Source of the DNA: Bifidobacterium sp. ESL0784
GTDB lineage: Bacteria > Actinomycetota > Actinomycetes > Actinomycetales > Bifidobacteriaceae
Direction: 5' to 3'
Assembly (NCBI RefSeq): GCF_029433295.1
Contig: NZ_JAQTHV010000001.1
Span: forward strand, 496,001-560,000
Length of the DNA: 64,000 nt
How positions within the stretch are numbered: position 1 is the first letter of the stretch; each line of letters opens with the position of its first letter. Position numbers and translations under genes: made by a program. This document shows positions 27,440 to 36,304 of the stretch, piece after piece. Under the pieces are notes generated by a model that saw nothing but the letters and a program-made list of their open reading frames with translations, searched no databases and was not told where the DNA came from.

Positions 27440-27556
27440 GTTTCTGCTGAGTTCCTGTTGGGTTCAAGTTGAATGCCTGCTGGGCTCATGCTGAGGGCGG
27501 CGACAGACAGCCACGCCAAGCGGTCGCCGGGCATCGGCATTGACGTTTGGTTACCT

Positions 27557-28465
27557 TCAGTCGTCCTCGAGTCCGGCGTCGGCATTGAATGCGGCACGCA
27601 GGAAATTGATGCCGATACCCAGATTGTTGACGACTCCGTTGCGGGAACGTCTGAATTCGGTTGGCGTCATTGACTGGGTTTCATGGAAACTGCGGGTAAG
27701 GGCTTCCTCGCTGTTGAACCCGCATTCCGCGGCGATTTCCGCGACGCTCAGGTCGGTCATGCCGAGCAGGTCGCGCGCGTGTGAAAGCCGCATCCGGTCG
27801 ATGTAGTTTTTGAGTGTGATGTTCGTTTCCTTGTGGAAAAGACGCGAAAGATAACTGCGGTCAACGTTGATGCGTCTGGAGACCCAGCCCGCCGTGATGC
27901 CCGGATGCCATTCATTGTGGATGACCGATATCGCCCGTTTGACGATCTCGCTCAGTTGGTTGGGGAAACCGTTCTGATCGACCGAATTGAGATGCCGGCT
28001 CAAGGTTGAAAGGAAATGGTTGGCCAGCGCATCGAGTTCGAGCTGGTCGGCGATGTTGTCGGAGGTATGATAGAGCGCCGAGGAAAGAACGCGCAGAAAC
28101 GGTGTGCTCCGGTCCACCGAAAACGCGACGGTGTTGTGCGAGAACCCCATTGCATCAAGGTATTCGGGTATCGCGTCGCCTTTCATCGCGAACCAAAGAT
28201 AGGCCCAAGGCGTGTCCCGGGACGCCTGATAGCGGGTGATGTCGTTGGGATGGATCAGGAAACCGTCATCGGCGCCGAGCCGGTATGTCTCGCTGGAGGT
28301 ATGCACCTCGCCGGTGCCGCTCAGCACGATGTGGAACACCCAGCTGTCGGTCAGTGAAGGGCCGTAGGAATGTCCTGCCTCGGTTTGTGATATCCCGCAA
28401 TAGGAGAAGGCAAGGGAAGCCCCGTCACGTTTGCTTTTCGTTCCCAGAAACAGCGAATGTTCCAT
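27557..28465 (-). CDS. AraC-family regulator (probable alpha-galactoside regulator)
   Basis: A 302-residue regulator. The N-terminal cupin-like sensor has the segment LGADDGFLIHPND. The C-terminal double helix-turn-helix is in WVSRRINVDRSYLSRLFHKE and LSVAEIAAECGFNSEEALTR, ending in the usual MTPTEFRR. The pattern resembles MsmR/RafR regulators of raffinose and melibiose operons. The start at 28465 has GGAG five bases upstream; a TTG at 28489 is the alternative. It is convergent with the alpha-galactosidase gene. An inverted repeat CGGCGAC/GTCGCCG lies in the 117-base gap and may be a shared terminator. Confidence 0.88.
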   Translation of the reverse strand: MEHSLFLGTKSKRDGASLAFSYCGISQTEAGHSYGPSLTDSWVFHIVLSGTGEVHTSSETYRLGADDGFLIHPNDITRYQASRDTPWAYLWFAMKGDAIPEYLDAMGFSHNTVAFSVDRSTPFLRVLSSALYHTSDNIADQLELDALANHFLSTLSRHLNSVDQNGFPNQLSEIVKRAISVIHNEWHPGITAGWVSRRINVDRSYLSRLFHKETNITLKNYIDRMRLSHARDLLGMTDLSVAEIAAECGFNSEEALTRSFHETQSMTPTEFRRSRNGVVNNLGIGINFLRAAFNADAGLEDD

Positions 28466-28718
28466 GCCTGCTCCATCAGATGGTGCCAACTATCATCGTA
28501 TTGTCTATTGTCCCAATCTATCATTACCGCAGGCGACTGCTATGGGTCAAAGCATCCGACGACGTCGGTTTTGTGTGTTGCGGATGTCCGTTTATTGGCC
28601 ATTTCGCGTTTATTCGCGGACATCGTGACCGCCCGCATCGCGCATTCATTTATACTTGGGAATCGGTTGGCGCGCGTTTGCCACCGGCGGTTTCGCACAT
28701 CGGTTTTAAGGAGTCCAC

Positions 28719-28991
28719 ATGGATAAAGCGGTCATTACGGTGGTCGGGCAGGACACGGTCGGCATCATCGCGCAGGTCTGCACCTACCTTTCGCAGCACA
28801 AGGTCAACGTTCTCGACATCTCGCAGACCATCATCGAAGGGTTCTTCAACATGATGATGATCGTCGATTACGGCAAGTCCGATGAGGAATTCTCGGCGTT
28901 GGTCGACGATCTCGAGGCTCTTGGCGACAAGATCGGCGTGCGCATCCGCTGCCAGCGCGAGGAAATCTTCACTAGCATGCACCGGGTCTGA
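28719..28991 (+). CDS. ACT domain protein (UPF0237)
   Basis: A 90-residue protein made of a single ACT domain: [20 protein letters not shown], then [19 protein letters not shown]. It belongs to the UPF0237 group that is almost always next to a DUF711/UPF0210 gene, as here, 14 bases downstream. The pair is thought to act together, probably with the ACT domain binding a small ligand; the reaction is unknown. Strong ribosome site TAAGGAGTCCAC. Confidence 0.93.
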   Translation: MDKAVITVVGQDTVGIIAQVCTYLSQHKVNVLDISQTIIEGFFNMMMIVDYGKSDEEFSALVDDLEALGDKIGVRIRCQREEIFTSMHRV

Positions 28992-29005
28992 TTGGGGAGC
29001 GAACA

Positions 29006-30370
29006 ATGCTGAACATTATGGAGGTCCACGAGACCAATCAGATGATCGAGCAGGAAAAGCTCGACGTGCGTACGATTACCATGGGCATTTCGCTGCTCGA
29101 CTGCGCCGCCGCCGACGTGGATACGGTCTGCGACAATATTTATAACAAGATCACCGACAAGGCGCACGATCTGGTGAAGGTCGGGAAGGCCATCGAACGC
29201 GACTTTGGCATCCCGATCGTCAACAAGCGCATCACCGTCACGCCGATCGCGCTGGTGGGCGCCAGCTCCTGCAAATCGCCGGCCGATTTCGTCAAGATCG
29301 CGCACGCGCTCGACCGTGCGGCCAAACAAGTCGGTGTAGACCTTATCGGCGGCTACAGCGCGCTGGTCTCCAAGTCGATGACTCCGGCCGAGCGCATGCT
29401 CATCGAATCGATTCCGCAGGCGTTATCGCAAACCGATATCGTCTGTTCGTCGGTCAACGTCGGCTCCACCAAGACTGGCATTGACATGGATGCCGTCGAG
29501 CTTTTGGGCCATGTCGTCAAAGACACCGCCTACGCCACACGCAGCAATGACAGCTACGGCTGCGTGAAATTCGTGGCCTTCTGCAACGCCCCGGACGACA
29601 ACCCATTCATGGCCGGCGGCTTCCATGGGGTCACCGAAGGCGACGTGGTCGTCAATGTCGGCGTTTCCGGGCCCGGCGTGGTTTCTCGCGCATTGGACGC
29701 AGCCAAAGGCAAGGATTTCGAGTTTTTGTGCGAGACCATCAAACGCACCGCCTTCAAGATCACTCGAGTCGGTCAGCTGGTCGCGCAGGAGGCCTCGAAA
29801 CGGCTCGGGGTGCCCTTCGGCATCATCGATCTGTCACTGGCTCCCACCGCCGCCGTCGGCGATTCAGTGGGTGAAGTGCTCGAGAAAATCGGGCTCGACC
29901 AGGTCGGCGCTCCCGGCACCACCGCGGCGCTCGCGATGTTGAACGACCAGGTGAAGAAGGGCGGCATCATGGCCTCCTCCTACGTCGGCGGGCTTTCCGG
30001 CGCGTTCATTCCGGTCTCGGAAGACAAGAACATGATTGACGCGGCTGCCTCAGGCTGCTTGACCATCGAAAAGTTGGAGGCAATGACCTGCGTCTGCTCG
30101 GTTGGCCTTGACATGATTGCGATTCCAGGCGAGACCACGGCCTCCACGATTTCCGGCATTATCGCCGACGAAGCTGCCATCGGCATGGTCAACCAGAAGA
30201 CCACCGCCGTTCGCGTCATCCCCGTCTACGGCAAAGGCGTCGGCGAAGTGGCCAATTTCGGCGGCCTCATGGGTTACGCCCCGATCATCCCGGTCAACCA
30301 GACCTCCTGCGAGGCCTTCGTCACCCGTGGCGGCCGCATCCCCGCCCCGATCCACAGCTTCAAGAACTGA
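29006..30370 (+). CDS. DUF711 / UPF0210 protein (PFL-like family)
   Basis: A 454-residue conserved protein of unknown reaction, sometimes described as pyruvate formate-lyase-like by fold. Characteristic segments include [53 protein letters not shown] and [20 protein letters not shown]. It is co-transcribed with the ACT gene. The ATG at 29006 follows GGGGAGCGAACA; an in-frame ATG at 29018 is possible. Glycine radical motifs are not evident, so no PFL activity should be assumed. Confidence 0.9.
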   Translation: MLNIMEVHETNQMIEQEKLDVRTITMGISLLDCAAADVDTVCDNIYNKITDKAHDLVKVGKAIERDFGIPIVNKRITVTPIALVGASSCKSPADFVKIAHALDRAAKQVGVDLIGGYSALVSKSMTPAERMLIESIPQALSQTDIVCSSVNVGSTKTGIDMDAVELLGHVVKDTAYATRSNDSYGCVKFVAFCNAPDDNPFMAGGFHGVTEGDVVVNVGVSGPGVVSRALDAAKGKDFEFLCETIKRTAFKITRVGQLVAQEASKRLGVPFGIIDLSLAPTAAVGDSVGEVLEKIGLDQVGAPGTTAALAMLNDQVKKGGIMASSYVGGLSGAFIPVSEDKNMIDAAASGCLTIEKLEAMTCVCSVGLDMIAIPGETTASTISGIIADEAAIGMVNQKTTAVRVIPVYGKGVGEVANFGGLMGYAPIIPVNQTSCEAFVTRGGRIPAPIHSFKN

Positions 30371-30416
30371 GCGTTGTGAATGGTGATATAAGTTTTAAGT
30401 ACCGTAATTGATAAGA

Positions 30417-30446
30417 TTGGGCCACTGAAGATAATCAGCGGCCCAA
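30417..30446. terminator. bidirectional hairpin after the DUF711 gene
   Basis: TTGGGCCACTGA (30417-30428) pairs with TCAGCGGCCCAA (30435-30446) with one mismatch and a six-base loop. It lies between convergent genes. No long T-tract follows on either strand. Confidence 0.6.
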
Positions 30447-30591
30447 CTTCGTAATATAAGAGGACGAAAAAATAAGAAAAACGCCCTACCGGTGAAGCCC
30501 AACGGAGCGAAGCTTTGAAGACCCGGGCTGATGCCCCGAGGTGAGACGACTCCAACCGACAAGTCAAATATATCTAAAGGCTGATTCTCAA
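30447..30591. other. GC-rich non-coding stretch between convergent genes
   Basis: About 145 bases between the terminator hairpin and the trmL stop. The part at 30490-30560 is GC-rich, with short self-complementary pieces such as CGGG...CCCG around 30522-30540, and reads like a structured transcript. On the minus strand it would be the trmL 3' region, ending in GGGCGTTTTTCTT, a weak terminator signature. I could not assign it to a known RNA family. Confidence 0.35.
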
Positions 30592-31251
30592 TTATTCTCC
30601 GCCTTTGAAGCCGAGTTGACGCCAGGCCTCGTAGATAGCGATGGAGGCGCAATTCGTAAGGTTGAGCGAACGCAAGGAAGGCCGCATCGGCAGGCGCACC
30701 TGCTCGGCGACGTGCGGGCCGGCCATGATGTCCATCGGGTCGGGAATGTTGCCCGGCTCTGGGCCGAAAAGCAGGATGTCGGTCGGCTTGTATTCGATAT
30801 CCGTGTAAAGCTTGGTGGCGTGTGCGGTGAACGCGATGATGCGCGAATCGGGCATGGACTTCACCAAGTCATCGAAGTCGGGGTGCAGCACGACGTGGGC
30901 CATGTCGTGGTAATCAAGCCCGGCGCGGCGCAGCTTGGTGTCTTTGAGGTTGAATCCGAGCGGTTCCACCAAATGCAGGATCGTTCCGGTCACGGCGCAC
31001 AGACGGATGGCTGAGCCGGTGTTGCCGGGGATGCGCGGGGAGTAGTAGCACAGGTGCGGCGTCACCGTTTTGGCCTCGCTGGCGTCCTTGGCGCTCATCA
31101 TCGCGTCAACCACGCTGATCGGGTTGCCGTGCGCGTCGGTCACGAGCTCGTCGGGCCCGTAATTGGACTTGCGATAGCCGTATTCATACATGTCGGTGAC
31201 TTTGTTTTCTGGATTTTCGGCGTTTCCCGCCGCCTGCGCTACGTCTGTCAT
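30592..31251 (-). CDS. trmL: tRNA (cytidine/uridine-2'-O-)-methyltransferase TrmL-like (SPOUT)
   Basis: A 219-residue SPOUT methyltransferase, probably 2'-O-methylating the wobble base of tRNA-Leu isoacceptors. An N-terminal extension of about 60 residues precedes the core. The core has YYSPRIPGNTGSAIRLCA (motif 1), LLFGPEPGNIP (motif 2) and LPMRPSLRSLNLTNCASIA (motif 3), which form the trefoil knot. E. coli TrmL is about 157 residues, so the extension is unusual. There is no ribosome site; TAGTTT lies six bases upstream of the ATG on the minus strand, suggesting leaderless expression. Confidence 0.9.
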   Translation of the reverse strand: MTDVAQAAGNAENPENKVTDMYEYGYRKSNYGPDELVTDAHGNPISVVDAMMSAKDASEAKTVTPHLCYYSPRIPGNTGSAIRLCAVTGTILHLVEPLGFNLKDTKLRRAGLDYHDMAHVVLHPDFDDLVKSMPDSRIIAFTAHATKLYTDIEYKPTDILLFGPEPGNIPDPMDIMAGPHVAEQVRLPMRPSLRSLNLTNCASIAIYEAWRQLGFKGGE

Positions 31252-31684
31252 GATTCAAAACTATCTCCGCGAAGCGACACCGTGCACTTTCTCGGTTTTC
31301 GGTTATTTCCGGATCATCGCTGCGCCACCGATGCCTTTGAGCGCGTATCGAATAGCAGGGAAGCCATATGGTGCGGTTTTATGCGTTCCCTGCTACGGAT
31401 CGCTGAAATGGGATGATGAAGAATGTTGGAATTCCGCCATTCTCTTTTCCGATATTTCGCAAAATGCAGTAGGGAAGCGAAAATGCGATGAAAAAGGTGT
31501 TCTGCGTTGCGTGTTCACAGTATTGATACGCGAAATGCCGGGATTCTCTATTCCGTGCTGTAAGAAAGGCCTGTGCGTGGCGTTTCTAAGGCATCGGCGA
31601 TTATGAATTGTGCGGATTACGCGTTTCGCGCGACTGTAGCGGCTTCAGTGCAAAATGGTGCGGATGGTTGATAAGGAAATGAAC
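31252..31684. other. 430-base divergent intergenic region with an inverted repeat
   Basis: This lies between trmL (leftward) and mutY (rightward). It contains a perfect ten-base inverted repeat, TAGCAGGGAA (31353-31362) and TTCCCTGCTA (31386-31395), with a 23-base loop. No convincing gene was found; an open frame on the plus strand overlaps the trmL start and has no ribosome site. The mutY ribosome site AAGGAA is at 31674-31679. Confidence 0.5.
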
Positions 31685-32767
31685 ATGACGAAAGCTGGCG
31701 AAGACTCTCACGAAGTGGTTGAGGGCTTCAGCGCCGCCGAACTCGAGATGATGAAGCAGGAGCTCTTCTCGTGGTGGGACGAGAACGCACGCGATCTGCC
31801 GTGGCGATTCGGCCGCACGACGCCGTGGGGCATCCTCATTTCCGAAGTGATGAGCCAGCAGACGCAGATGAGCCGGGTGGTACAGTACTGGAACAATTGG
31901 ATGGATGTCTGGCCCGACGCCGCAAGCCTTGCCAAGGCAAGCACGGCCGAGGTCATCACCGCTTGGGGCAGGCTCGGCTATCCAAGGCGTGCGTTGCGTC
32001 TTCAGGAATGTGCCAAAGTGGTCGCCGAACAATATCACAACCAACTTCCGAAAACGTATGACGAACTTACCGCCCTTCCCGGCATCGGCGATTACACGGC
32101 CAGCGCGGTGATGAGCTTCGCGTTCGGCGAGCGCATCGCCGTCCTCGACACGAATGTCCGCCGCGTGCTCTGGCGCACATTCAAGGGCGAGGAATCCTTC
32201 GGCGGTGCCACCAAACCGGAGGAACGAAAGCTGGCGAACGCCGTGCTGCCGCGAAATCCCGAGGAAAGCGTGATTTGGAACGAGGCGCTGATCGAGCTGG
32301 GCGCGCTGGTCTGCACCGCCAAGAACCCGAAGATCGACGAGGATCCGTGGGCCTCGCACAGTCGCTTTTATGCCGCCGGTTGCCCGCATATGGGGGAGAG
32401 GCGCACCCGTCCGTGCCAAAGCTTCAAGGGCACGAACCGTCAGGTGCGCGGCATCGTCCTCAACGCCTTGCGTGCGCTCGCGGTTTCGTCGCCGGAAGAG
32501 GTGTCGTCCGGCAATGATTCCGATATCGCCCCGACGCAGAAGAAAAACGCAGACTATGACGTCGTCGAAGCGGTATCAACAGTGAAACAGGGCAAAAATA
32601 GTCGGCCGGCTGGGAAAAATGCGACTGGTGAAGGTGTGTCCCTTTCACGAGCCGCAGTCGAAAAGCTCTGGGACGATCAGATTCAGCTGGACGCCTGCAT
32701 CGCCAGCTTGGATGAGGACGGCCTCATCGAGATCAGTCCAGACGGTTCGCTGAGTTTGCCGCGATAA
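31685..32767 (+). CDS. mutY: A/G-specific adenine glycosylase, Fe-S cluster ligands missing
   Basis: A 360-residue MutY homologue that removes adenine opposite 8-oxoguanine. The catalytic Glu is in SEVMSQQTQMSRV. The helix-hairpin-helix is LPGIGDYTASAV, with the catalytic Asp in VLDTNVRRVL. The usual C-X6-C-X2-C-X5-C iron-sulphur motif should follow LVC near residue 209, but the aligned positions read Cys, Ile, Asp and Ser (LVCTAKNPKIDEDPWASHS). The region C-terminal to ERRTRPCQSFKGTNRQVRG is not a clear MutT-like domain. AAGGAA precedes the ATG at 31685; in-frame ATGs at 31655 and 31679 are alternatives. Confidence 0.88.
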   Translation: MTKAGEDSHEVVEGFSAAELEMMKQELFSWWDENARDLPWRFGRTTPWGILISEVMSQQTQMSRVVQYWNNWMDVWPDAASLAKASTAEVITAWGRLGYPRRALRLQECAKVVAEQYHNQLPKTYDELTALPGIGDYTASAVMSFAFGERIAVLDTNVRRVLWRTFKGEESFGGATKPEERKLANAVLPRNPEESVIWNEALIELGALVCTAKNPKIDEDPWASHSRFYAAGCPHMGERRTRPCQSFKGTNRQVRGIVLNALRALAVSSPEEVSSGNDSDIAPTQKKNADYDVVEAVSTVKQGKNSRPAGKNATGEGVSLSRAAVEKLWDDQIQLDACIASLDEDGLIEISPDGSLSLPR

Positions 32768-32892
32768 GATCCTTCGCTTCGGCCGTTCAATATTGCGCTT
32801 GCGAATCATTTCGCCATTTCCTCAATTTTCGGTGCGCCAATTGTCTGTGTCTCAATTATCTGCGTTCCAGACAAAGTGTGTTCCAAGCAAAA

Positions 32893-32932
32893 AGGACCGG
32901 CCTCGACTGCGTGTGCAGAAGAGGCCGGCCTT
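32893..32932 (-). terminator. rho-independent terminator of the GNAT gene
   Basis: On the minus strand AAGGCCGGCCTC pairs with GAGGCCGGTCCTT (one bulge), followed by TTTTGC. It lies 25 bases after the GNAT gene stop. Confidence 0.8.
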
Positions 32933-32957
32933 GAAGGAAAGAAACCTGTGTTAAAGG

Positions 32958-33386
32958 CTATTCGGCGATGTTCTTGTCGAAACGGTAGAAGATCTTCTTG
33001 AATCCGTGGTCTTCGTAGAATTTGTGGCTGTCCTCGTGCTTGACCACCGAGCACATGCTGATTCTGCCGCATCCGCTTTCACGTGCGACTTTTTCGGCCC
33101 AGGCCAGGAGCTCACCACGCACATCATGGTCCTGATGCGCCTTATCAACGGCGAGGTCCTTGATTTCGGCCACTCGATCGCCCATGTAAAGCTGCCAAGT
33201 GCAGAGCACTCCGACGAAGCCAACTACTTCGCCGTTCTCCTCGCAAATGCCAAGTTTGTGGTCGAAATTCTCGAGTTGGCTGATATAGGTGCGGGCAAAC
33301 ATCTGGAAATCAAGTTTGCATGGACTCGTTTCTCCGACGATGTGATAAACGGCTTTCAGATCTGACGTTTCTGCTGGTCTTATCAT
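32958..33386 (-). CDS. GNAT-family N-acetyltransferase
   Basis: A 142-residue acetyltransferase of the GNAT fold. Seen are the N-terminal IRPAETSDLKAVYHIV, strand 4 in VVGFVGVLCTWQLY, the acetyl-CoA loop region around VDKAHQDHDVRGELLAWAE (a degenerate Q/RxxGxG/A motif, reading QDHDVRG) and the C-terminal KFYEDHGFKKIFYRF. The substrate is unknown. The ATG at 33386 has an ideal AGGAGGG ribosome site; the open frame extends 33 codons upstream without homology. It is divergent from the glucarate transporter gene, with 314 bases between. Confidence 0.85.
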   Translation of the reverse strand: MIRPAETSDLKAVYHIVGETSPCKLDFQMFARTYISQLENFDHKLGICEENGEVVGFVGVLCTWQLYMGDRVAEIKDLAVDKAHQDHDVRGELLAWAEKVARESGCGRISMCSVVKHEDSHKFYEDHGFKKIFYRFDKNIAE

Positions 33387-33700
33387 AGGCGATCCCTCCT
33401 GAGCGTTGGTGTGTTTCGTCGTGGACTCATGGTGACGACGCTGTACCGTGGATGAAGCAATCCGTTGCATCCTGTTCCTAAGCATACGAATCTACGTTCC
33501 TCTCATCACTGTTCTCTGTACCATTTTGAGTAGGTATCGAATAGGCTAATTTGTGCTTTAGACTCTTGATAGAATAATCGATATTTACGATTCTATTGTA
33601 TAGAGAACGTTGCGAATTCAAAGTAGAAATACTAAAGGCTTATCGAGCTGCGAGCTATGAAGCGGCCGCCGATGAGTCGACGATTGGAAGGGTCAGTGCA
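33387..33700. promoter_or_regulatory. divergent region upstream of the glucarate transporter gene
   Basis: It contains an inverted repeat ATAGAAT (33569-33575) and ATTCTAT (33590-33596) that overlaps a possible promoter (TTGATA at 33566-33571, GATTCT at 33589-33594, 17-base spacer). This is a candidate CdaR operator. TTGTATAGA at 33596-33604 recurs upstream of other genes in the locus. GGAAGGG at 33686-33692 is the ribosome site for the GTG at 33701. Confidence 0.4.
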
Positions 33701-35035
33701 GTGAATATTTGGTTGGCTATACTTGGCTTCGCAACGATGATTCTTATTACCGTTGTCCTATTGAAGAAGAAGATGAACATTCTTCTCGCGTTTACGGTGA
33801 TTCCTGTTATCGCCGGCTTCGTTGCCATGGCGATTACCCATACGGCTTTCCTAGATATGGGCAAATGGATCACGTCCGGTATCGGCAAGACATACAGCAT
33901 CACGCTGATGATGATGTTCTCCTTGCCTTATTTCATGTTGATGTCGGATACTGGTCTGTTCGACGATATCGTCAAGGCGGTGATGCGACACGTCAAGATC
34001 TCCGCGCCCATCATCTGCGTGCTGACGGTCATCGTCGCGTGCATCTGCGAGCTGGATGGCTCGGTCACCTCGGTCTTCCTTATCACGGTCCCGCTGATGT
34101 TGCCGCTTTTCGAGAAGTTCCATATCGATAAACGCATACTGCCATTCCTTATCTGCGTGGCCATCCTGGTGATGAGCAACACCCCTTGGAACCCGAAGAT
34201 ACTGAGGGCCGCAAGCCTGATGAGCGGTTCGGGAGTATCCACCAGGCTGTTCCTCAAATACGTTCCCGTCCAGATCTTCATGCTTATCGTCCTGCTCGCC
34301 GTCGCCGTCTATTTCGGTATCCGCGCGCGCAAGAACACCACTGAGAAAGTCGAAATCAGCAATGAAGAGCTGCTCAGCCAGTTCAAGGACACCGAGCTGA
34401 CCCGCCACAACCGTTTCTGGTGGAATCTTCTGCTCACCGCGTTCCTCATCTTCGTACTGATCGCTTTCCAGACCATTCCGCAGTACTACGTCTTCGCGTT
34501 CGGCCTGGTGGTGGCGCTCGCCATCAACTTCCCCGATCAGGGTCAGCAGACCAAGCTGCTGAAGAAATATGCATCTTCGCTCTTCCCTGTGGCCCCGGCG
34601 GTGCTGCTTTCCGGCGTCGTCGTAGGTGTGATGCAGGAGAGCGGTATGCTCGATGCCATGGTCAAGGCGCTGATGGCCATCGTGCCTTCCGCTATCGGAC
34701 CTTACTTCTACATCATCATCGCGCTGTTTGCCACGCCGCTTATGCTCTTGTTCACCAACGATACGTGGTTCTACGCGTTGATGCCGCTTATCGGAGCGTT
34801 CTCGGCCAAGTACGGTGTGCCGATGGACGTCGTCATCGTCACGTTGTTCTCGAACTTCGGCGCCATGATTTCTGTAATCGCCCAGCCGCAGCTCTACATC
34901 GCCACCGACCTGACCGGCATCACCATTGACCAGCACATCAAGTTCACCTTCTGGAAGCTTTGGGCCATCAATATCATCATCGTGGTCTTCGGTGTGCTCT
35001 CCGGAGTGTTTCTGCCAAAGCCCCTGTGGGCCTAA
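33701..35035 (+). CDS. CitMHS-family transporter, probable glucarate/hexarate uptake
   Basis: A 444-residue membrane protein with about eleven or twelve helices. It resembles the CitMHS (citrate:H+/metal symporter) branch of the ion transporter superfamily: ELDGSVTSVFLITVPLMLPL and MSNTPWNPKILRAASL correspond to signature segments of that family. A second repeat half carries FTNDTWFYALMPLIGAF. The GTG at 33701 has GGAAGGG eight bases upstream and begins directly at the first helix. Its place beside cdaR and the glucarate dehydratases argues for a sugar-diacid substrate rather than citrate (inference). E. coli uses unrelated MFS carriers for this role. Confidence 0.83.
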   Translation: MNIWLAILGFATMILITVVLLKKKMNILLAFTVIPVIAGFVAMAITHTAFLDMGKWITSGIGKTYSITLMMMFSLPYFMLMSDTGLFDDIVKAVMRHVKISAPIICVLTVIVACICELDGSVTSVFLITVPLMLPLFEKFHIDKRILPFLICVAILVMSNTPWNPKILRAASLMSGSGVSTRLFLKYVPVQIFMLIVLLAVAVYFGIRARKNTTEKVEISNEELLSQFKDTELTRHNRFWWNLLLTAFLIFVLIAFQTIPQYYVFAFGLVVALAINFPDQGQQTKLLKKYASSLFPVAPAVLLSGVVVGVMQESGMLDAMVKALMAIVPSAIGPYFYIIIALFATPLMLLFTNDTWFYALMPLIGAFSAKYGVPMDVVIVTLFSNFGAMISVIAQPQLYIATDLTGITIDQHIKFTFWKLWAINIIIVVFGVLSGVFLPKPLWA

Positions 35036-35088
35036 GGTAATCTGGGATTTGCGAGTGAGGTGTTGCTCCGAGAATCCCTCTTGAGTCT

Positions 35089-35123
35089 ATCGGGTCGTGC
35101 CTTCATTGTTGGCACGGCCCGAT
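35089..35123. terminator. bidirectional terminator between the transporter and cdaR genes
   Basis: ATCGGGTCGTGCC (35089-35101) pairs with GGCACGGCCCGAT (35111-35123), 13 pairs with one G-T wobble and a nine-base loop. ATTGCCGTTTT follows on the plus strand. The flanking genes converge here. Confidence 0.8.
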
Positions 35124-35132
35124 ATTGCCGTT

Positions 35133-36284
35133 TTATACGGCCTTTTCCGAGGGGTAGGACGGGGATGTTTGCTTAAGATAGCTGCGAAGGGTGAAAGCGG
35201 TGTCGAGAACCGTGTAATCCTTGAGAATCCTCGGATTGTAGCCGGTCACCGACGCGATTTTGTTCAGACGGTTCTGCAGCGTGTTCTTATGCAGAAACAG
35301 CTTGTTCGCGGCGTGGATGATACTGCCGTTGAAGTCCCGGTAGGCGGCAAAGGTCGTGTGGAAATCCTCGATCTGTTGCTCGTCCAAGCCGTTGAAGACA
35401 TGATCGACGAATCGTTTTGCTTCCGCGGCCGGAATCGAGGCGATGAAGACGCCGTAGTCGAGATCATGGTAATAGGCGATGGATTGCTCGTGTGAGAACT
35501 GCAACCAGTTGGCCGCCTCGCACGCCTGTTCGTATTGATGTGGATACGCCTCGCATGATGAGGCTGGGTCGGCGATGCCGAATCTGAAGACGTCATGATC
35601 TGATTCCGCCAGTTTTTCCTGCGTTGTGCGTAGGAAACTGGTGAGGTCGTGGACGTCCTCTTTGTCAATCAGCATGCGGATTTCCTGGGTATCCATCGAG
35701 AAAAGACTTTGCGGCATTTCGTGGAACAGCTCGCTTAAGGCGTTGAACCGGTTGTTCTGGGCGGTGATTGTGTTGTCGTGGGTCTGTCCGTGTCCGACGA
35801 TGACGAATTTGGGACGGTCGAGATCGAGATGAAGTACGGAGGAGAGATAGTCGATCAGTCCGGGATCCTGACTTGACGAGGTCAGTATGTTGATGAGGTT
35901 GGACATCGTCATACGGCGGTCGAATCGGGTGACCTGCTCGATGTTTTCCCGGATGAGGATTTCCGTCATTTTCTTGATGATGTTGCCGAAAGGCTCCACT
36001 TCGCTGCGTTTGCCGGTGATGCCGATGACCGCCACCACGGAGCCGTTGATCATCACGGGAACGTTGATGCCGTTTTTCGCTCCTTCGAACTGATGTTCGT
36101 TGTCGATGGCGATAGTGTGTTTAAGCGCGACGGCAAGCCTGGCCCCGTCATGGCCTGTACCTATCCGGGATTTGTCGGTGCTGGCGATGATGGTTCCGGA
36201 AGTGTCGAAAAGGTTGATTTCGTGTTTGAGCACGCCTTTGATGTTGGATACAATCGTTTCCGCGATTTTGGGATTGATGTCCAT
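35133..36284 (-). CDS. cdaR: CdaR-family sugar diacid regulator
   Basis: A 383-residue regulator of the CdaR/PucR type. The N-terminal sugar-diacid recognition domain shows LFDTSGTIIASTDKSRIGTG and GINVPVMINGSVVAVIGITG. The C-terminal PucR-like helix-turn-helix is in HAANKLFLHKNTLQNRLNKI. In E. coli CdaR activates the garD, garPLRK and gudPXD operons in response to glucarate, galactarate or glycerate. Here it lies inside the hexarate locus, divergent from the dehydratase genes, and probably activates them. GAGAGGA eight bases upstream supports the ATG at 36284. Confidence 0.92.
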   Translation of the reverse strand: MDINPKIAETIVSNIKGVLKHEINLFDTSGTIIASTDKSRIGTGHDGARLAVALKHTIAIDNEHQFEGAKNGINVPVMINGSVVAVIGITGKRSEVEPFGNIIKKMTEILIRENIEQVTRFDRRMTMSNLINILTSSSQDPGLIDYLSSVLHLDLDRPKFVIVGHGQTHDNTITAQNNRFNALSELFHEMPQSLFSMDTQEIRMLIDKEDVHDLTSFLRTTQEKLAESDHDVFRFGIADPASSCEAYPHQYEQACEAANWLQFSHEQSIAYYHDLDYGVFIASIPAAEAKRFVDHVFNGLDEQQIEDFHTTFAAYRDFNGSIIHAANKLFLHKNTLQNRLNKIASVTGYNPRILKDYTVLDTAFTLRSYLKQTSPSYPSEKAV

Positions 36285-36304
36285 GAGGTCGTCCTCTCGG
36301 AGAT

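Noticed and set aside
29006-30370. Annotation of the DUF711 protein as pyruvate formate-lyase
   Set aside because: The glycine radical and active-site cysteine motifs of PFL are not visible; the resemblance is only at fold or family-name level.
31190-31606. 138-codon open frame in the trmL-mutY gap
   Set aside because: It overlaps the trmL start, lacks a ribosome site and its composition is unlike coding sequence here.
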